From Clostridia bacterium (lineage in GTDB: Bacteria > Bacillota > Clostridia > Oscillospirales > Oscillospiraceae), in contig SAAS01000003.1 in NCBI GenBank assembly GCA_009929315.1, positions 62,001 through 126,000 of the forward strand: a DNA stretch of 64,000 nt, read 5' to 3'. The translations under genes and the position numbers were made by a program. A model generated the notes under the pieces. That model did no database searches. It saw only the letters and a program-made list of their open reading frames with translations, and was not told the origin of the DNA. The stretch's first letter is position 1; the number at the start of each line of letters is the position of its first letter. Positions 17,323 through 25,673 of the stretch are shown here, piece by piece.

Positions 17323-18450
17323 ATGGATGATAAAAAGAGAACCTGGGCAGAGGTTAAGCTGTCGGCAATTGGGCACAATTACCATTCAATGCGCGAGGCT
17401 ATGCCCGAGGGTTGCAGATTTATGGGCATTGTTAAGGCGGACGCCTATGGGCACGGTGCAGTCAGGGTAGCGAGATATCTTGAAATTATGCACTGCGACT
17501 ATCTTGCGGTGGCGTGCATTGACGAAGCCGAGGAGCTCAGAAACGCAGGCAATGAGCTGCCCATCCTCATTCTCGGGGAAACATCATCCGAGTTCGCCTC
17601 AAAGCTAAGCGAGCTAAAGGTAACGCAAACGGTTGGGAGCTTTTCCTCGGCAAGGCAACTTTCCGATGACCTTTCAAAGCTGGGCAAAACGCTGAAGATA
17701 CATCTGAAGCTTGAAACCGGAATGGGACGCTTGGGCTTTGACGTAAAAAACGGAGATATCAGCGAGGTCCTCGCGGCGCTGAAACTGCCGTATCTTGAAC
17801 CGGAGGGTATTTTTACGCATTTTGCCGTGCCGGACGAGCTTGAAAAGGACGCCTATACGCAAATGCAATTCAAGGCTTTTACAACTGCCGTAAGCGAAAT
17901 CGAAAAGGCTGCGGGCGTGCACTTTGCCATCAGGCATTGCGCAAACAGCGGCGCTGTGGTAAACTATCACGAGATGTACATGGATATGATTCGCCCCGGC
18001 ATTGCGCTTTACGGAATGTACCCCGGACCGGACAAGGGCGATACCAAGCTCTCACCTGTCATGCAGCTTAAATCGCGAATCGCCGCGGTTTCGGTGCACG
18101 AGGCGGGCGACTGCATTAGCTATGGCTGCACCTTCACGGCGACGAAAAAGATGAAGGTTGCCGTTTTGCCCATTGGCTACGCGGACGGACTTCACAGAGT
18201 GCTGTCGGGAAAAATTGACGTTTTGATTAATGGCATCAGGTGCAGGCAAATCGGTCGTATTTGCATGGATATGTGCATGGTGGACGTAACGGAACTTGAC
18301 AATGTGAAAGCGGGCGACATAGCGACTATTTTCGGAAACGACGGTCACGAGAGCATTTCCGCGGACGAGCTCGCGCAAAAAGCGGGAACAATCTCCTACG
18401 AAATATTCTGCGCGCTTACAAAACGAGTGCCGAGAGTATATATTCCGTAA
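17323..18450 (+). CDS. alr: Alanine racemase
   Basis: This 375-residue PLP enzyme interconverts L- and D-alanine for peptidoglycan. The N-terminal TIM barrel carries the PLP lysine in VKADAYGHG (Lys38). The C-terminal beta domain carries the catalytic tyrosine in ISYGCTFTA (about Tyr267), and RPGIALYGMYPG is the conserved PLP-phosphate region. Length and motif spacing are normal. It sits in the nnrD-lipoprotein-alr-mazF order. Confidence 0.96.
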   Translation: MDDKKRTWAEVKLSAIGHNYHSMREAMPEGCRFMGIVKADAYGHGAVRVARYLEIMHCDYLAVACIDEAEELRNAGNELPILILGETSSEFASKLSELKVTQTVGSFSSARQLSDDLSKLGKTLKIHLKLETGMGRLGFDVKNGDISEVLAALKLPYLEPEGIFTHFAVPDELEKDAYTQMQFKAFTTAVSEIEKAAGVHFAIRHCANSGAVVNYHEMYMDMIRPGIALYGMYPGPDKGDTKLSPVMQLKSRIAAVSVHEAGDCISYGCTFTATKKMKVAVLPIGYADGLHRVLSGKIDVLINGIRCRQIGRICMDMCMVDVTELDNVKAGDIATIFGNDGHESISADELAQKAGTISYEIFCALTKRVPRVYIP

Positions 18451-18468
18451 AATCATTTTCCTGTAATG

Positions 18469-18544
18469 TATAATTCTTACTCCGAAGTGAAACAATGATA
18501 CTGTGCTGCTACATAGAATGTGTAGGGCAATCTATCATCGGAGT
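18469..18544 (+). promoter_or_regulatory. TATAAT box and long-range inverted repeat in the mazF leader
   Basis: A TATAAT (18469-18474, no good -35) is followed at 18479 by ACTCCG...ATGATA (18479-18500), complementary to TATCATCGGAGT (18533-18544). The 3' arm contains GGAG (18540-18543), the only ribosome binding site for the TTG start of mazF at 18555. Folding would hide it. The 5' arm has a 10-nt bulge. Confidence 0.4.
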
Positions 18545-18554
18545 GTGAAACGTT

Positions 18555-18905
18555 TTGAGCACAGTCAGACGCGGAGATATCTATTATGCCGACCTCAGTC
18601 CCGTCGTCGGCAGCGAGCAGGGTGGCATGCGCCCCGTGCTTATCGTTCAGAATGATACGGGCAATAAACATAGCCCGACGGTTATAGCTGCCGCCATAAC
18701 CTCGCAGGTGGGAAAAGCAAGGCTTCCGACTCACATCGAACTTTCGGGACAAAGTTGCGGACTTAGCCGCGACAGCGTTATATTGTTGGAACAAATAAGA
18801 ACAATCGACAAATCCCGTTTGCGGGAGCGAATGGGCAGGCTGGATGAGCCGCTGATGAACGAGGTTGACAACGCCATCGCGGTGAGTTTCGGTCTGGAGG
18901 GATAG
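18555..18905 (+). CDS. mazF: MazF/PemK-family endoribonuclease toxin
   Basis: The 116-residue protein matches the NdoA/MazF family closely: [20 protein letters not shown], then RPVLIVQND with the conserved Arg (about 26), and AAAITSQ with Thr49, the catalytic pair of the family. These enzymes cut mRNA at short motifs. It starts at TTG 18555 behind a distant GGAG. In Bacillus alr is followed by ndoAI (antitoxin) and ndoA; here no antitoxin gene fits in the 104-nt alr-mazF gap. The toxin is therefore either an orphan or controlled by an unlinked antitoxin. Confidence 0.93.
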   Translation: MSTVRRGDIYYADLSPVVGSEQGGMRPVLIVQNDTGNKHSPTVIAAAITSQVGKARLPTHIELSGQSCGLSRDSVILLEQIRTIDKSRLRERMGRLDEPLMNEVDNAIAVSFGLEG

Positions 18906-18922
18906 GGCTATTGCCGCATTGG

Positions 18923-18955
18923 AAAGCGGGTCGGCTCTTGTGCGGCCCGCTTTTT
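18923..18955 (+). terminator. Terminator after mazF
   Basis: AGCGGGTCG (18925-18933) pairs with CGGCCCGCT (18943-18951) with one G-T wobble, followed by a T run. It ends the nnrD-mazF cluster and shows that the reading frame crossing it is not coding. Confidence 0.85.
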
Positions 18956-18981
18956 ACGAAATCTTGGAGGATATACATAAG

Positions 18982-19470
18982 ATGATGATGAGACACAAAA
19001 AAATCTTTACAGCATTGGCTGCTGTTCTAATTTTGGCGGTAGGCATAGGTGTCGGCGCTTACGCGGCCTCGAATTTCGGAACACAGGCGGATCCGCTTGT
19101 TGCCAAGAGCTATCTTGACCAGACCGTGACTCCCAAGCTTCAGTCGGAGTTTCAGACAAAGCTTGACGCGCAGGTTCAGCTCATGGAGCAGCAGATTTCG
19201 GCGCAGGGCGCCGGACTGAACTTCACATCCGTCAGCCTTACAAACGGACAAACCCTTAAGGGCAGCATAGGCTGCGAGATTATTCTGCGCTCGGGCACTG
19301 CCGCAAGCAGCGGCACGGCGGGGCTCTCCGATGTCACTGACGGTAAGCTCATTTCCGTCGGTACGGCGCTTACGGCCAATCATCTTTGCATGGTGAGCGC
19401 TCAGGGGGACGGCGTTAAGGCGAGTTCCTCGGTTACGCTTTTAGTTCGCGGCAGCTACACAATTTCATAA
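18982..19470 (+). CDS. Exported protein of unknown function
   Basis: The start is ATG 18982, 11 nt after GGAGG. The 162-residue product has a positively charged N-terminus and one long hydrophobic segment (residues about 7-27, ending AYAA), a signal peptide or membrane anchor. The rest is a coiled region (about 45-75, Gln-rich) and a C-terminal beta-rich part with a VSLTNGQTLKGSIGCEIILR segment. Small exported proteins with this end occur beside spore and cell-envelope genes in Clostridia, but I know no function. It is followed by a strong terminator. Confidence 0.7.
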   Translation: MMMRHKKIFTALAAVLILAVGIGVGAYAASNFGTQADPLVAKSYLDQTVTPKLQSEFQTKLDAQVQLMEQQISAQGAGLNFTSVSLTNGQTLKGSIGCEIILRSGTAASSGTAGLSDVTDGKLISVGTALTANHLCMVSAQGDGVKASSSVTLLVRGSYTIS

Positions 19471-19479
19471 AAAAACAGC

Positions 19480-19521
19480 GACACCGCGGGAAACTGATTC
19501 CGCGGTGTCTTTTTCTTTTTT
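19480..19521 (+). terminator. Rho-independent terminator
   Basis: GACACCGCGG (19480-19489) pairs with CCGCGGTGTC (19500-19509), followed by TTTTTCTTTTTT. It closes the exported-protein gene and faces the convergent coat gene. Confidence 0.93.
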
Positions 19522-19525
19522 GTGC

Positions 19526-19798
19526 TTACATCTGGGCGCTGAATTTCTGTTTGACCTGCTGGAGTTGCTGCTGGTCAGCGGGCTGCGTGGGATACCAGCC
19601 CTTGGAACTCATGTCATTAAAAATGTCCGCCTGAATGCGGTGCTCATCATCGAGAATATTAAGAAATGCGCTGCGAAGCTGCTCACAAACACATTCGCCC
19701 GCCCAGGTGTTGAGACTTGAAGTGGTAAATTTTTGACTGGAGAGGCAGTCCTGGAGGATTTCCTTTTCAGTCATCATTTTCGGATTTTGACCCTGCAT
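19526..19798 (-). CDS. CotF-family spore coat protein
   Basis: The 90-residue protein matches the CotF/ferritin-like helical family of spore coat proteins (TEKEILQDCLSSQKFTTSSLN, AGECVCEQLRSAFLNILDDEHRIQ, then a MSSKGWYPT end). Such proteins are two-helix hairpins, usually in tandem small genes. It lies 18 nt downstream of a 61-residue helical protein gene and probably forms a two-gene operon with it. Together with spoIIR it supports an endospore former. Confidence 0.88.
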   Translation of the reverse strand: MQGQNPKMMTEKEILQDCLSSQKFTTSSLNTWAGECVCEQLRSAFLNILDDEHRIQADIFNDMSSKGWYPTQPADQQQLQQVKQKFSAQM

Positions 19799-19816
19799 TA
19801 GTTTTTTCCTCCCTTT

Positions 19817-20002
19817 CTACTGTAAGAACGTTATCAGAGTATTATAGTGAGCCCTGTGCTTTGAAGCAAAATTGTTAAGGTCCTGCTGGATTTTCGTGTC
19901 GCTGCACATGCTCGCCATAGCTTCATACTTCTTTACAAGAACCTGTTCGCTGCCGATTTGTTCCTCAAGAGCCGTAAGTTCCTTTGACGTTAGGTTTGCC
20001 AT
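19817..20002 (-). CDS. Small helical coat-associated protein (CotF-like partner)
   Basis: The start is ATG 20002 with AAAGGAGGT 7 nt upstream; an in-frame extension to 20050 lacks a site. The 61-residue product is entirely helical and amphipathic (LTSKELTALEEQIGSEQVLV...), resembling the N-terminal helix pair of CotF-like ferritin folds. It sits directly before the CotF-family gene, so a role in the spore coat is inferred from context. No sigma-E, sigma-G or sigma-K promoter could be read confidently in the 200 nt upstream. Confidence 0.75.
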   Translation of the reverse strand: MANLTSKELTALEEQIGSEQVLVKKYEAMASMCSDTKIQQDLNNFASKHRAHYNTLITFLQ

Positions 20003-20170
20003 CGGTGTACCTCCTTTATAATAAAAAAACTGTCGCCACCGAAATTTCATTCGTGAATACAGGTAAATTTTCTTTACAGCCGCTTAAACGAAGCCGAATT
20101 TGCTGCGTTTTAAACATTTAAGCTGTATTTTCCGCTTGTTTTCGGTGCGTGTATAGTATTGCGCGATAAG

Positions 20171-20210
20171 GAAAAAATATTCGGAGCTTTGACAAAATGT
20201 CAGAGCTCCG
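20171..20210 (-). terminator. Terminator overlapping the stop codon of the 231-residue gene
   Basis: CGGAGCT/AGCTCCG arms (20182-20188 and 20204-20210), extended by TGACA/TGTCA with one mismatch, precede a T run on the minus strand. The upstream arm contains the TGA stop. Confidence 0.8.
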
Positions 20211-20895
20211 ATACGGATTTTCCGTTGATGATGATACAAATGAGATAAGCATTTTCCGAGAAATAAATTTTATCGACAAAGCGGACCGCGCCCGATTCGG
20301 GAAATGTTTTGGTAAGCTCCTCCGGTACGGCAAGATAATAGACATCCCCGTCCTGCGAAAGATACGCGCCCGTTATGGAACTGCAAAGCTTTTTCGCCTC
20401 AAGCCCCGAGAAGAGTGAGCAGGGCAGTGGACAAGGGCGCCAATTGAGCTCGGAAAGTGGGTGGTAAACCGTTTCACAAGCCGGTAAATCATCATCAGGT
20501 GGAGCGGATATGTGCGAATTGTCTTTAATAAAATGGGAAAGTGGGAACTCTCCGTGGTATTGCTCGTTTTCGCCCGGCAGCTTTGAATCGCGGCTGAGCT
20601 CAAATTCAAAATTTTCCACTTCACCCTTTTGTCCTGCGTGGCTGATTTTAGCGGGAAAGGCGGCCAGCGCCGAGCGGCTCAGTTTTTTTGTTAAACACAA
20701 CATATCACCGATGGGTTCCATAATACCGAGGTAGGCCTCCATGCCGTTACCATAAACGGAAAGACGAACTATTTCACCGCGCATTTCGCATTTGGCGTCA
20801 AAGCCCCAGAACAGACCCTCGCGACTAACCGTCAGTTCGCCGACGGTTTCACCGTCAAGGATAATGGGATAGCTCCCTAAAATATCAATATCCAT
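20200..20895 (-). CDS. Conserved-looking protein of unknown function
   Basis: The 231-residue protein starts at ATG 20895 behind GGGAGG. It has no signal peptide or TM segment and reads as two beta-rich modules. The first (residues 5-85) has LDGETVGELTVSREGLFWGF and LSVYGNGMEAYLGIM, a strand pattern of a small barrel. The second (about 150-231) has a WRPCPLPCSLFSGL segment and YYLAVPEELTKTFPESGAVRF. I do not recognise it. It is monocistronic with its own terminator and lies between coat genes and pdp. Confidence 0.7.
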   Translation of the reverse strand: MDIDILGSYPIILDGETVGELTVSREGLFWGFDAKCEMRGEIVRLSVYGNGMEAYLGIMEPIGDMLCLTKKLSRSALAAFPAKISHAGQKGEVENFEFELSRDSKLPGENEQYHGEFPLSHFIKDNSHISAPPDDDLPACETVYHPLSELNWRPCPLPCSLFSGLEAKKLCSSITGAYLSQDGDVYYLAVPEELTKTFPESGAVRFVDKIYFSENAYLICIIINGKSVSEL

Positions 20896-20970
20896 AAGAC
20901 CTCCCGGAATAGTGAAATATGTACCTGTTTGATTATATGAGCTTTAAGTTCACTTATGATAGAAATTCGC

Positions 20971-20999
20971 TTTTCAATCACACTGGCTAGTGATAAAAT
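20971..20999 (+). promoter_or_regulatory. Promoter of the pyrimidine phosphorylase gene
   Basis: TTTTCA (20971-20976) and TAAAAT (20994-20999, preceded by TGA) with a 17-nt spacer. Confidence 0.5.
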
Positions 21000-21090
21000 T
21001 ATAAATAGTCTTCGGGTGAAATGATTTTCGTGAAAAGAAATATTAATGCTGCGAAAAGGAAAACCGGAAGAAACGCGGGGGGAATATAAC

Positions 21091-22395
21091 ATGAATACTT
21101 ATGAACTCATTATAAAAAAACGGAGCGGCGACGAACTGACGCAGGCGGAGCTGAAGTACCTCATAAATAACTATGTCGGCGGCTCGATTCCCGACTACCA
21201 GATGGCCGCCTTCCTGATGGCGGTTTATTTTCGAGGTATGAGCGAGATGGAAACCCTGTATCTCACAAATGAGATGATAAAAAGCGGCGACACTCTTGAC
21301 CTTAGCGCAATCGAGGGCATAAAAGCCGACAAACATTCCACGGGAGGCGTCGGGGACAAGACCTCGATCGCGCTTTGTCCGATGCTTGCCTCAGTCGGAA
21401 TAAAGGTCGCAAAAATGTCGGGTCGCGGACTTGGACACACGGGTGGGACAATAGACAAGCTCGAAAGCTTCCCGGGGCTTACAACCGCAATTGACGGGGA
21501 TCGATTTATCAGACAGGCAAACGAGGTGGGCTTAGTAATTGCCGGACAGACCGCGCATCTCGTTCCTGCGGATAAAAAGCTCTACGCTCTGCGCGACGTT
21601 ACGGGTACAGTGGATATACTTCCGCTGATTGTAAGCAGTATTATGAGTAAAAAACTCGCCAGTGGTTCGGACATCATTGTTCTGGACGTTAAAACAGGAA
21701 GCGGTGCCTTCATGAAGCGCGAGGAGGACTCCTTTGAACTTGCGCGCCAGATGGTCGCCCTTGGCAAAAACGCGGGGAAGAAGACAGTCGCTGTTGTTTC
21801 GGACATGGACGAGCCTTTGGGATATGCCGTCGGCAATGCTCTGGAGGTCAAAGAGGCAATTGCCGTTTTGAATGGCGAGGCGGCGGCCAATCTGCGCGAG
21901 CTTTGCCTTACTTTGGGCAGCTGCGTTCTTGTAGAGGCAAAGCTTGCAAGCAGTGAGCAGGAGGCAAGAATAAAACTGGAAAAATGTATTGAAGACGGCT
22001 CTGCCCTTCGCAAGCTCGCGGAATTTGTTAAAGCGCAGGACGGGGACGAAAAAGCTGTTTACGACAGCACGCTCTTGCCGCAAGCTCCGTTTACTTTTGA
22101 ACTGCCGTGTCCGAAAAGCGGGTATATCAAGTCGCTTGAGGCCGAGGCGGTAGGCAGAGCGTGCATAGCTCTCGGCGGAGGCCGTCAAACGAAGGACAGC
22201 AAGATTGACTTGTCGGTCGGGGTGGTGCTGCACAAGAAAAAAGGAGATTATGTTAACCGCGGTGACAGTCTTTTAACAATCCACGCAAGGGATTTGCAAA
22301 GCGCAAAAGAGGCGGAGGCAATACTTTTGGGAAGCTACGGGTTCGTCAAAGCGCCTGTGGAGCTTCCGCAGTTCATAAAAGGCATTGTAAGATAA
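21091..22395 (+). CDS. pdp: Pyrimidine-nucleoside phosphorylase
   Basis: The start is ATG 21091, after GGGGGGA; an upstream extension is out of family. The 434-residue product matches pyrimidine/thymidine phosphorylases, which split uridine, deoxyuridine and thymidine to base plus (deoxy)ribose-1-phosphate. Signature motifs are KHSTGGVGDKTS near residue 81 (phosphate binding), SGRGLGHTGGTIDKLES near 110 and KTGSGAFM near 200. The C-terminal alpha/beta barrel-sandwich domain is present. It is not followed by other deo genes; the gene stands alone. Confidence 0.95.
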   Translation: MNTYELIIKKRSGDELTQAELKYLINNYVGGSIPDYQMAAFLMAVYFRGMSEMETLYLTNEMIKSGDTLDLSAIEGIKADKHSTGGVGDKTSIALCPMLASVGIKVAKMSGRGLGHTGGTIDKLESFPGLTTAIDGDRFIRQANEVGLVIAGQTAHLVPADKKLYALRDVTGTVDILPLIVSSIMSKKLASGSDIIVLDVKTGSGAFMKREEDSFELARQMVALGKNAGKKTVAVVSDMDEPLGYAVGNALEVKEAIAVLNGEAAANLRELCLTLGSCVLVEAKLASSEQEARIKLEKCIEDGSALRKLAEFVKAQDGDEKAVYDSTLLPQAPFTFELPCPKSGYIKSLEAEAVGRACIALGGGRQTKDSKIDLSVGVVLHKKKGDYVNRGDSLLTIHARDLQSAKEAEAILLGSYGFVKAPVELPQFIKGIVR

Positions 22396-22545
22396 CAAGT
22401 TATGTAAACTTATAATCGATGATGGGTACCGCTAAAAGTAAGGCTTAAGGGCATGTAAAGACGCCACGACCGCTTTTTGGCAAAATGAACAATAAATCGG
22501 GACTTTGGGCTCATCAATACGGTAACAAATTAGCGCATTAAAGTA

Positions 22546-22574
22546 TTGACGTATTCGCTTCTATATTGTATACT
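22546..22574 (+). promoter_or_regulatory. Promoter of the histidine operon
   Basis: TTGACG (22546-22551) and TATACT (22569-22574) are spaced 17 nt apart; transcription should start near 22581. The leader is only about 40 nt, leaving no room for a His attenuator or T-box. Confidence 0.8.
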
Positions 22575-22620
22575 GTCGGCATGGATGATTTTGCAAAAAT
22601 CCGAAAGGAGATTGGCCGAA

Positions 22621-23748
22621 GTGAACTTAAGTGACGCCGCCGTCAGGCGCGAGGAACGGGCAATATTTGACCTGCGCAAGCTTTATGAACAGTACGGATA
22701 TAAAAAGTATAAGATGAGCAAGTTTGAGGAATACGAGCTCTATCTTGAAAATAAGAGCTTTTTACCGAGCCAGCAGGTCATAACATTTACCGACCTGCGA
22801 GGAAAGCTGATGGCGCTAAAGCCGGATGTAACGCTATCGATAGCAAAGAACGCGCCCTCAGAGCCCGCTGAACCCGAGAAGCTCTATTACAACGAGAATG
22901 TTTACCGTACACCGCGCGGCTCGAATGAGTACAAGGAAATAATGCAGCTCGGACTTGAATGTCTGGGGGATATTGACCTTTATACACAATGCGAGGTTGT
23001 CCTTCTTGCCTGCAAGAGCCTTATTACACTCAGCGAGGAAAGCCTTATGGTCGTGTCCCACATGGGCTTTGTTTCCGGACTTTTGGAAAGCTGCGCCCTC
23101 AGCCGTTCACACGAAGAAAAGATTTTGAAATGTATCGGGCACAAGAACGCGCACGAAATCTTAAAACTGTGCGAGGCTTCAAATGTTCCGCAGCAGACAA
23201 GGGACAGCTTGGTAGCGCTCACATCGCTTTACGGCAATTTTGCCGAAACCCTCGCAAGGGCAGAAAAGCTCGTAAGAAATGAGAAGATGGCCGCGTCGCT
23301 ACTGGAACTGCGCGAGCTTTATAGTGTCTTGGGCGGGGAGCCGGAAAGCGCGGGAGCGAAACTGGACTTCTCGGTAATAAATGACCTGTCATACTATAAC
23401 GGACTTATTTTTCAAGGTTTTATAAACGGTGTGCCAAACGCGATTATTGCAGGCGGCCGTTACGATAACTTGATGGAAAAGCTCGGTAAGAATACAAAGG
23501 CGATTGGCTTTGCGGTTTATGCGGATCAGCTTGAACGCTGCGACCCGGAAACGGACCGCTTTGACGTTGACGTCCTGCTGGTTTACGACAAGGGAGCTGA
23601 TATGTTTAAGCTCAATGCCGCGGTGAAAATGCTGACCGCAAACGGCAGGAGAGTTCGCGTTCAAACGACAAAATCCGAAAAGCTGAGATACCGTCAGCTT
23701 CTCAGATTAGGCGACGGAGGGCTTGAGATACTTGAAACAAATGATTAG
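22621..23748 (+). CDS. hisZ: ATP phosphoribosyltransferase regulatory subunit
   Basis: HisZ is a catalytically dead class II aminoacyl-tRNA-synthetase (HisRS) relative that assembles with short HisG and confers histidine feedback. GTG 22621 is chosen because AAGGAG lies 11 nt upstream and the resulting start (MNLSDAAVRREERAIFDLR) is typical; upstream ATGs overlap the promoter or start site. The 375-residue protein keeps HisRS-like motif 2 (FTDLRGKLMALKPDVTLSIAK) and the GGRYDNLMEKLG motif 3 region. It is the first gene of the his operon and overlaps hisG. Confidence 0.93.
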   Translation: MNLSDAAVRREERAIFDLRKLYEQYGYKKYKMSKFEEYELYLENKSFLPSQQVITFTDLRGKLMALKPDVTLSIAKNAPSEPAEPEKLYYNENVYRTPRGSNEYKEIMQLGLECLGDIDLYTQCEVVLLACKSLITLSEESLMVVSHMGFVSGLLESCALSRSHEEKILKCIGHKNAHEILKLCEASNVPQQTRDSLVALTSLYGNFAETLARAEKLVRNEKMAASLLELRELYSVLGGEPESAGAKLDFSVINDLSYYNGLIFQGFINGVPNAIIAGGRYDNLMEKLGKNTKAIGFAVYADQLERCDPETDRFDVDVLLVYDKGADMFKLNAAVKMLTANGRRVRVQTTKSEKLRYRQLLRLGDGGLEILETND

Positions 23749-24385
23749 AGTCGCTCTCCCGAAAGGACGTTTGGGCGAGAGTGTTTATAAAATATTCAGC
23801 GAAATCGGTTACGGCTGCCCCGAAATACTTGAGGATAGCAGGAAGCTGATTTTTGAAAATGAAGAGAGCGGTGTCTGCTACTTTTGGGCTAAGCCCTCGG
23901 ATGTGGCGATTTATGTGGAGCATGGTGCTGCGGATGTCGGAGTGGCAGGACTTGACATTCTGCTTGAGCAGGAGCCGGACGTGTTTGAGCTTCTGGATTT
24001 GGGGCTGGGCAAGTGCAGGATGGCGGTCGCAGGGAAAAAGGACGCGCTTTCAAGAACAGGAAGAACCCTCCGCGTAGCCACAAAATTTCCGAACATTACA
24101 AAAAACTACTATACGGAGCAAAGCCGCGAAATTGAGATAATAAAGCTAAACGGGTCAATCGAGCTTGCGCCGATAGTAAATCTCTCGGACGTTATTGTAG
24201 ATTTGGTTGAAACCGGCAAAACCCTCAAGGAGAACGAGCTTGAGGTGCTCGAGGAAATAACTCAAATCAGCGCGAGACTAATAGTTAACAAAGCCTCCTT
24301 CAGGTTTAAAAACGAGCAGATTGAAGAAATGTGTGATAAAATGCGCCGACAAATAGACGGCACAAAAAAGGACATGAATCTATGA
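23741..24385 (+). CDS. hisG: ATP phosphoribosyltransferase catalytic subunit, short form
   Basis: HisG condenses ATP and PRPP to phosphoribosyl-ATP, the committed step. The 214-residue protein lacks the C-terminal regulatory domain of long HisG and needs HisZ. Conserved segments are RVALPKGRLGE, AADVGVAGLDILLEQ, RVATKFPNI and the PRPP loop LNGSIELAPIVNLSDVIVDLVETG. ATG 23741 overlaps the hisZ stop by 8 nt. An in-frame TTG at 23732 is better spaced from the GGAGGG at 23716 and is a possible alternative start. It overlaps hisD by 4 nt. Confidence 0.95.
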   Translation: MIRVALPKGRLGESVYKIFSEIGYGCPEILEDSRKLIFENEESGVCYFWAKPSDVAIYVEHGAADVGVAGLDILLEQEPDVFELLDLGLGKCRMAVAGKKDALSRTGRTLRVATKFPNITKNYYTEQSREIEIIKLNGSIELAPIVNLSDVIVDLVETGKTLKENELEVLEEITQISARLIVNKASFRFKNEQIEEMCDKMRRQIDGTKKDMNL

Positions 24386-25656
24386 TAAAGATAATTAACG
24401 CGCAAGATATGTCATATAAAGATATGTTACCGCGCGAAAATGAAAGCACTGATATTTCAGCTGTTGTTTCTGAGATTATTGCAAACATCAGGAAGAACGG
24501 AGACAAGGCGCTTGCGGAGTATGAACTCAGGTTTGGCGGAGCAAGTCCGAAGTCGTTCGAGGTTTCACCGGAAGAGCGTGAATCAGCGCTTTCAAAGGTG
24601 GAGCCGCAGTTCATCGAAATTATGAAGGAAGCCGCGGAGAACATAAAAAAGTATCACAGCCTTCAGGTGAAAAGCGGATATGAAATAAACGATAAAGAGG
24701 GCATAGTACTCGGACAAAAGATTACACCGATTGCCTCTGTCGGACTATATATACCGGGCGGTACTGCAAGCTACCCCTCCTCGGTGCTTATGAACTGCAT
24801 ACCCGCAAAAATTGCGGGTGTTAAAAACATTGTCATGACAACGCCTCCCGATAAGGACGGAAATCTTAAGCCGAACATAGTCGCCGCCGCCGAAATCGCG
24901 GGGGTTGACAGAATATTCAAGTGCGGCGGTGCCCAGGCTGTTGCGGCTCTGGCCTTCGGAACGCAGAGCGTGCCAAAGGTCGATAAAATCGTCGGACCCG
25001 GAAACGCCTATGTGGCTGAGGCAAAACGGCAGGTTTTCGGAATAGTGGGAATTGACATGATTGCAGGCCCCAGTGAGGTTTTGGTAATTGCAGACGGATT
25101 GAGCGATCCGGTTTCCCTTGCCGCCGATTTGTTGTCTCAGGCGGAGCATGACAAGCTGGCGACGGCAGTTATGATAACCGACTCGGAAGAGCTTGCCCAA
25201 AAGGTTGCGGAAGAAATTGAAGTTCAGCTCAGCAAACTGCCTCGCGAAGAGATTGCAAGGGCATCAGTCGAGAACAACGGTAAGATAATTGTAGTGCGCA
25301 GTATAGAGCAGGCAATTGAAATATCCAACGAAATTGCGCCGGAACATCTCGAATTATGCGTTAACGAGCCTTTTAATTATCTTGATAAGATAATTAACGC
25401 TGGGTCAATATTTCTGGGTCGAAATTGCCCCGAGCCGCTCGGCGATTATTTCGCAGGTACAAACCACACCCTGCCGACGAGCGGAACCGCAAAATTTTCA
25501 AGCGCACTGTCTGTTGACGATTTTGTTAAAAAGTCATCCTATATGTATTATTCAAGCGAGGCACTCTGCAGTGTTGGCGAAAAAATTGCATATTTCGCCG
25601 AAAAAGAAGGACTGCACGCCCACGCAGTAAGCGCAACAATTAGAGACAAAAGATAA
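24382..25656 (+). CDS. hisD: Histidinol dehydrogenase
   Basis: The 424-residue zinc enzyme performs the last two oxidations, L-histidinol to L-histidine, with NAD+. It has the YIPGGTASYPSSVLMN start of the Rossmann-like region, the signature GPGNAYVAEAKRQVFG, the substrate/zinc residues in AGPSEVLVIAD and LLSQAEHD, and PEHLELCVNEP and GRNCPEPLGDYFAGTNHTLPTSG near the C-terminus. The ATG overlaps the hisG stop (ATGA), implying coupled translation. Confidence 0.97.
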   Translation: MIKIINAQDMSYKDMLPRENESTDISAVVSEIIANIRKNGDKALAEYELRFGGASPKSFEVSPEERESALSKVEPQFIEIMKEAAENIKKYHSLQVKSGYEINDKEGIVLGQKITPIASVGLYIPGGTASYPSSVLMNCIPAKIAGVKNIVMTTPPDKDGNLKPNIVAAAEIAGVDRIFKCGGAQAVAALAFGTQSVPKVDKIVGPGNAYVAEAKRQVFGIVGIDMIAGPSEVLVIADGLSDPVSLAADLLSQAEHDKLATAVMITDSEELAQKVAEEIEVQLSKLPREEIARASVENNGKIIVVRSIEQAIEISNEIAPEHLELCVNEPFNYLDKIINAGSIFLGRNCPEPLGDYFAGTNHTLPTSGTAKFSSALSVDDFVKKSSYMYYSSEALCSVGEKIAYFAEKEGLHAHAVSATIRDKR

Positions 25657-25673
25657 GGAAAGGGGGGCTTGGT

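Noticed and set aside
18919..18981. N-terminal extension of the exported protein
   Set aside because: It crosses the mazF terminator; the ribosome binding site and signal peptide point to ATG 18982.
22396..22545. A regulatory RNA between pdp and hisZ
   Set aside because: No T-box, stable stem or terminator was found, and most of the gap lies upstream of the hisZ promoter.
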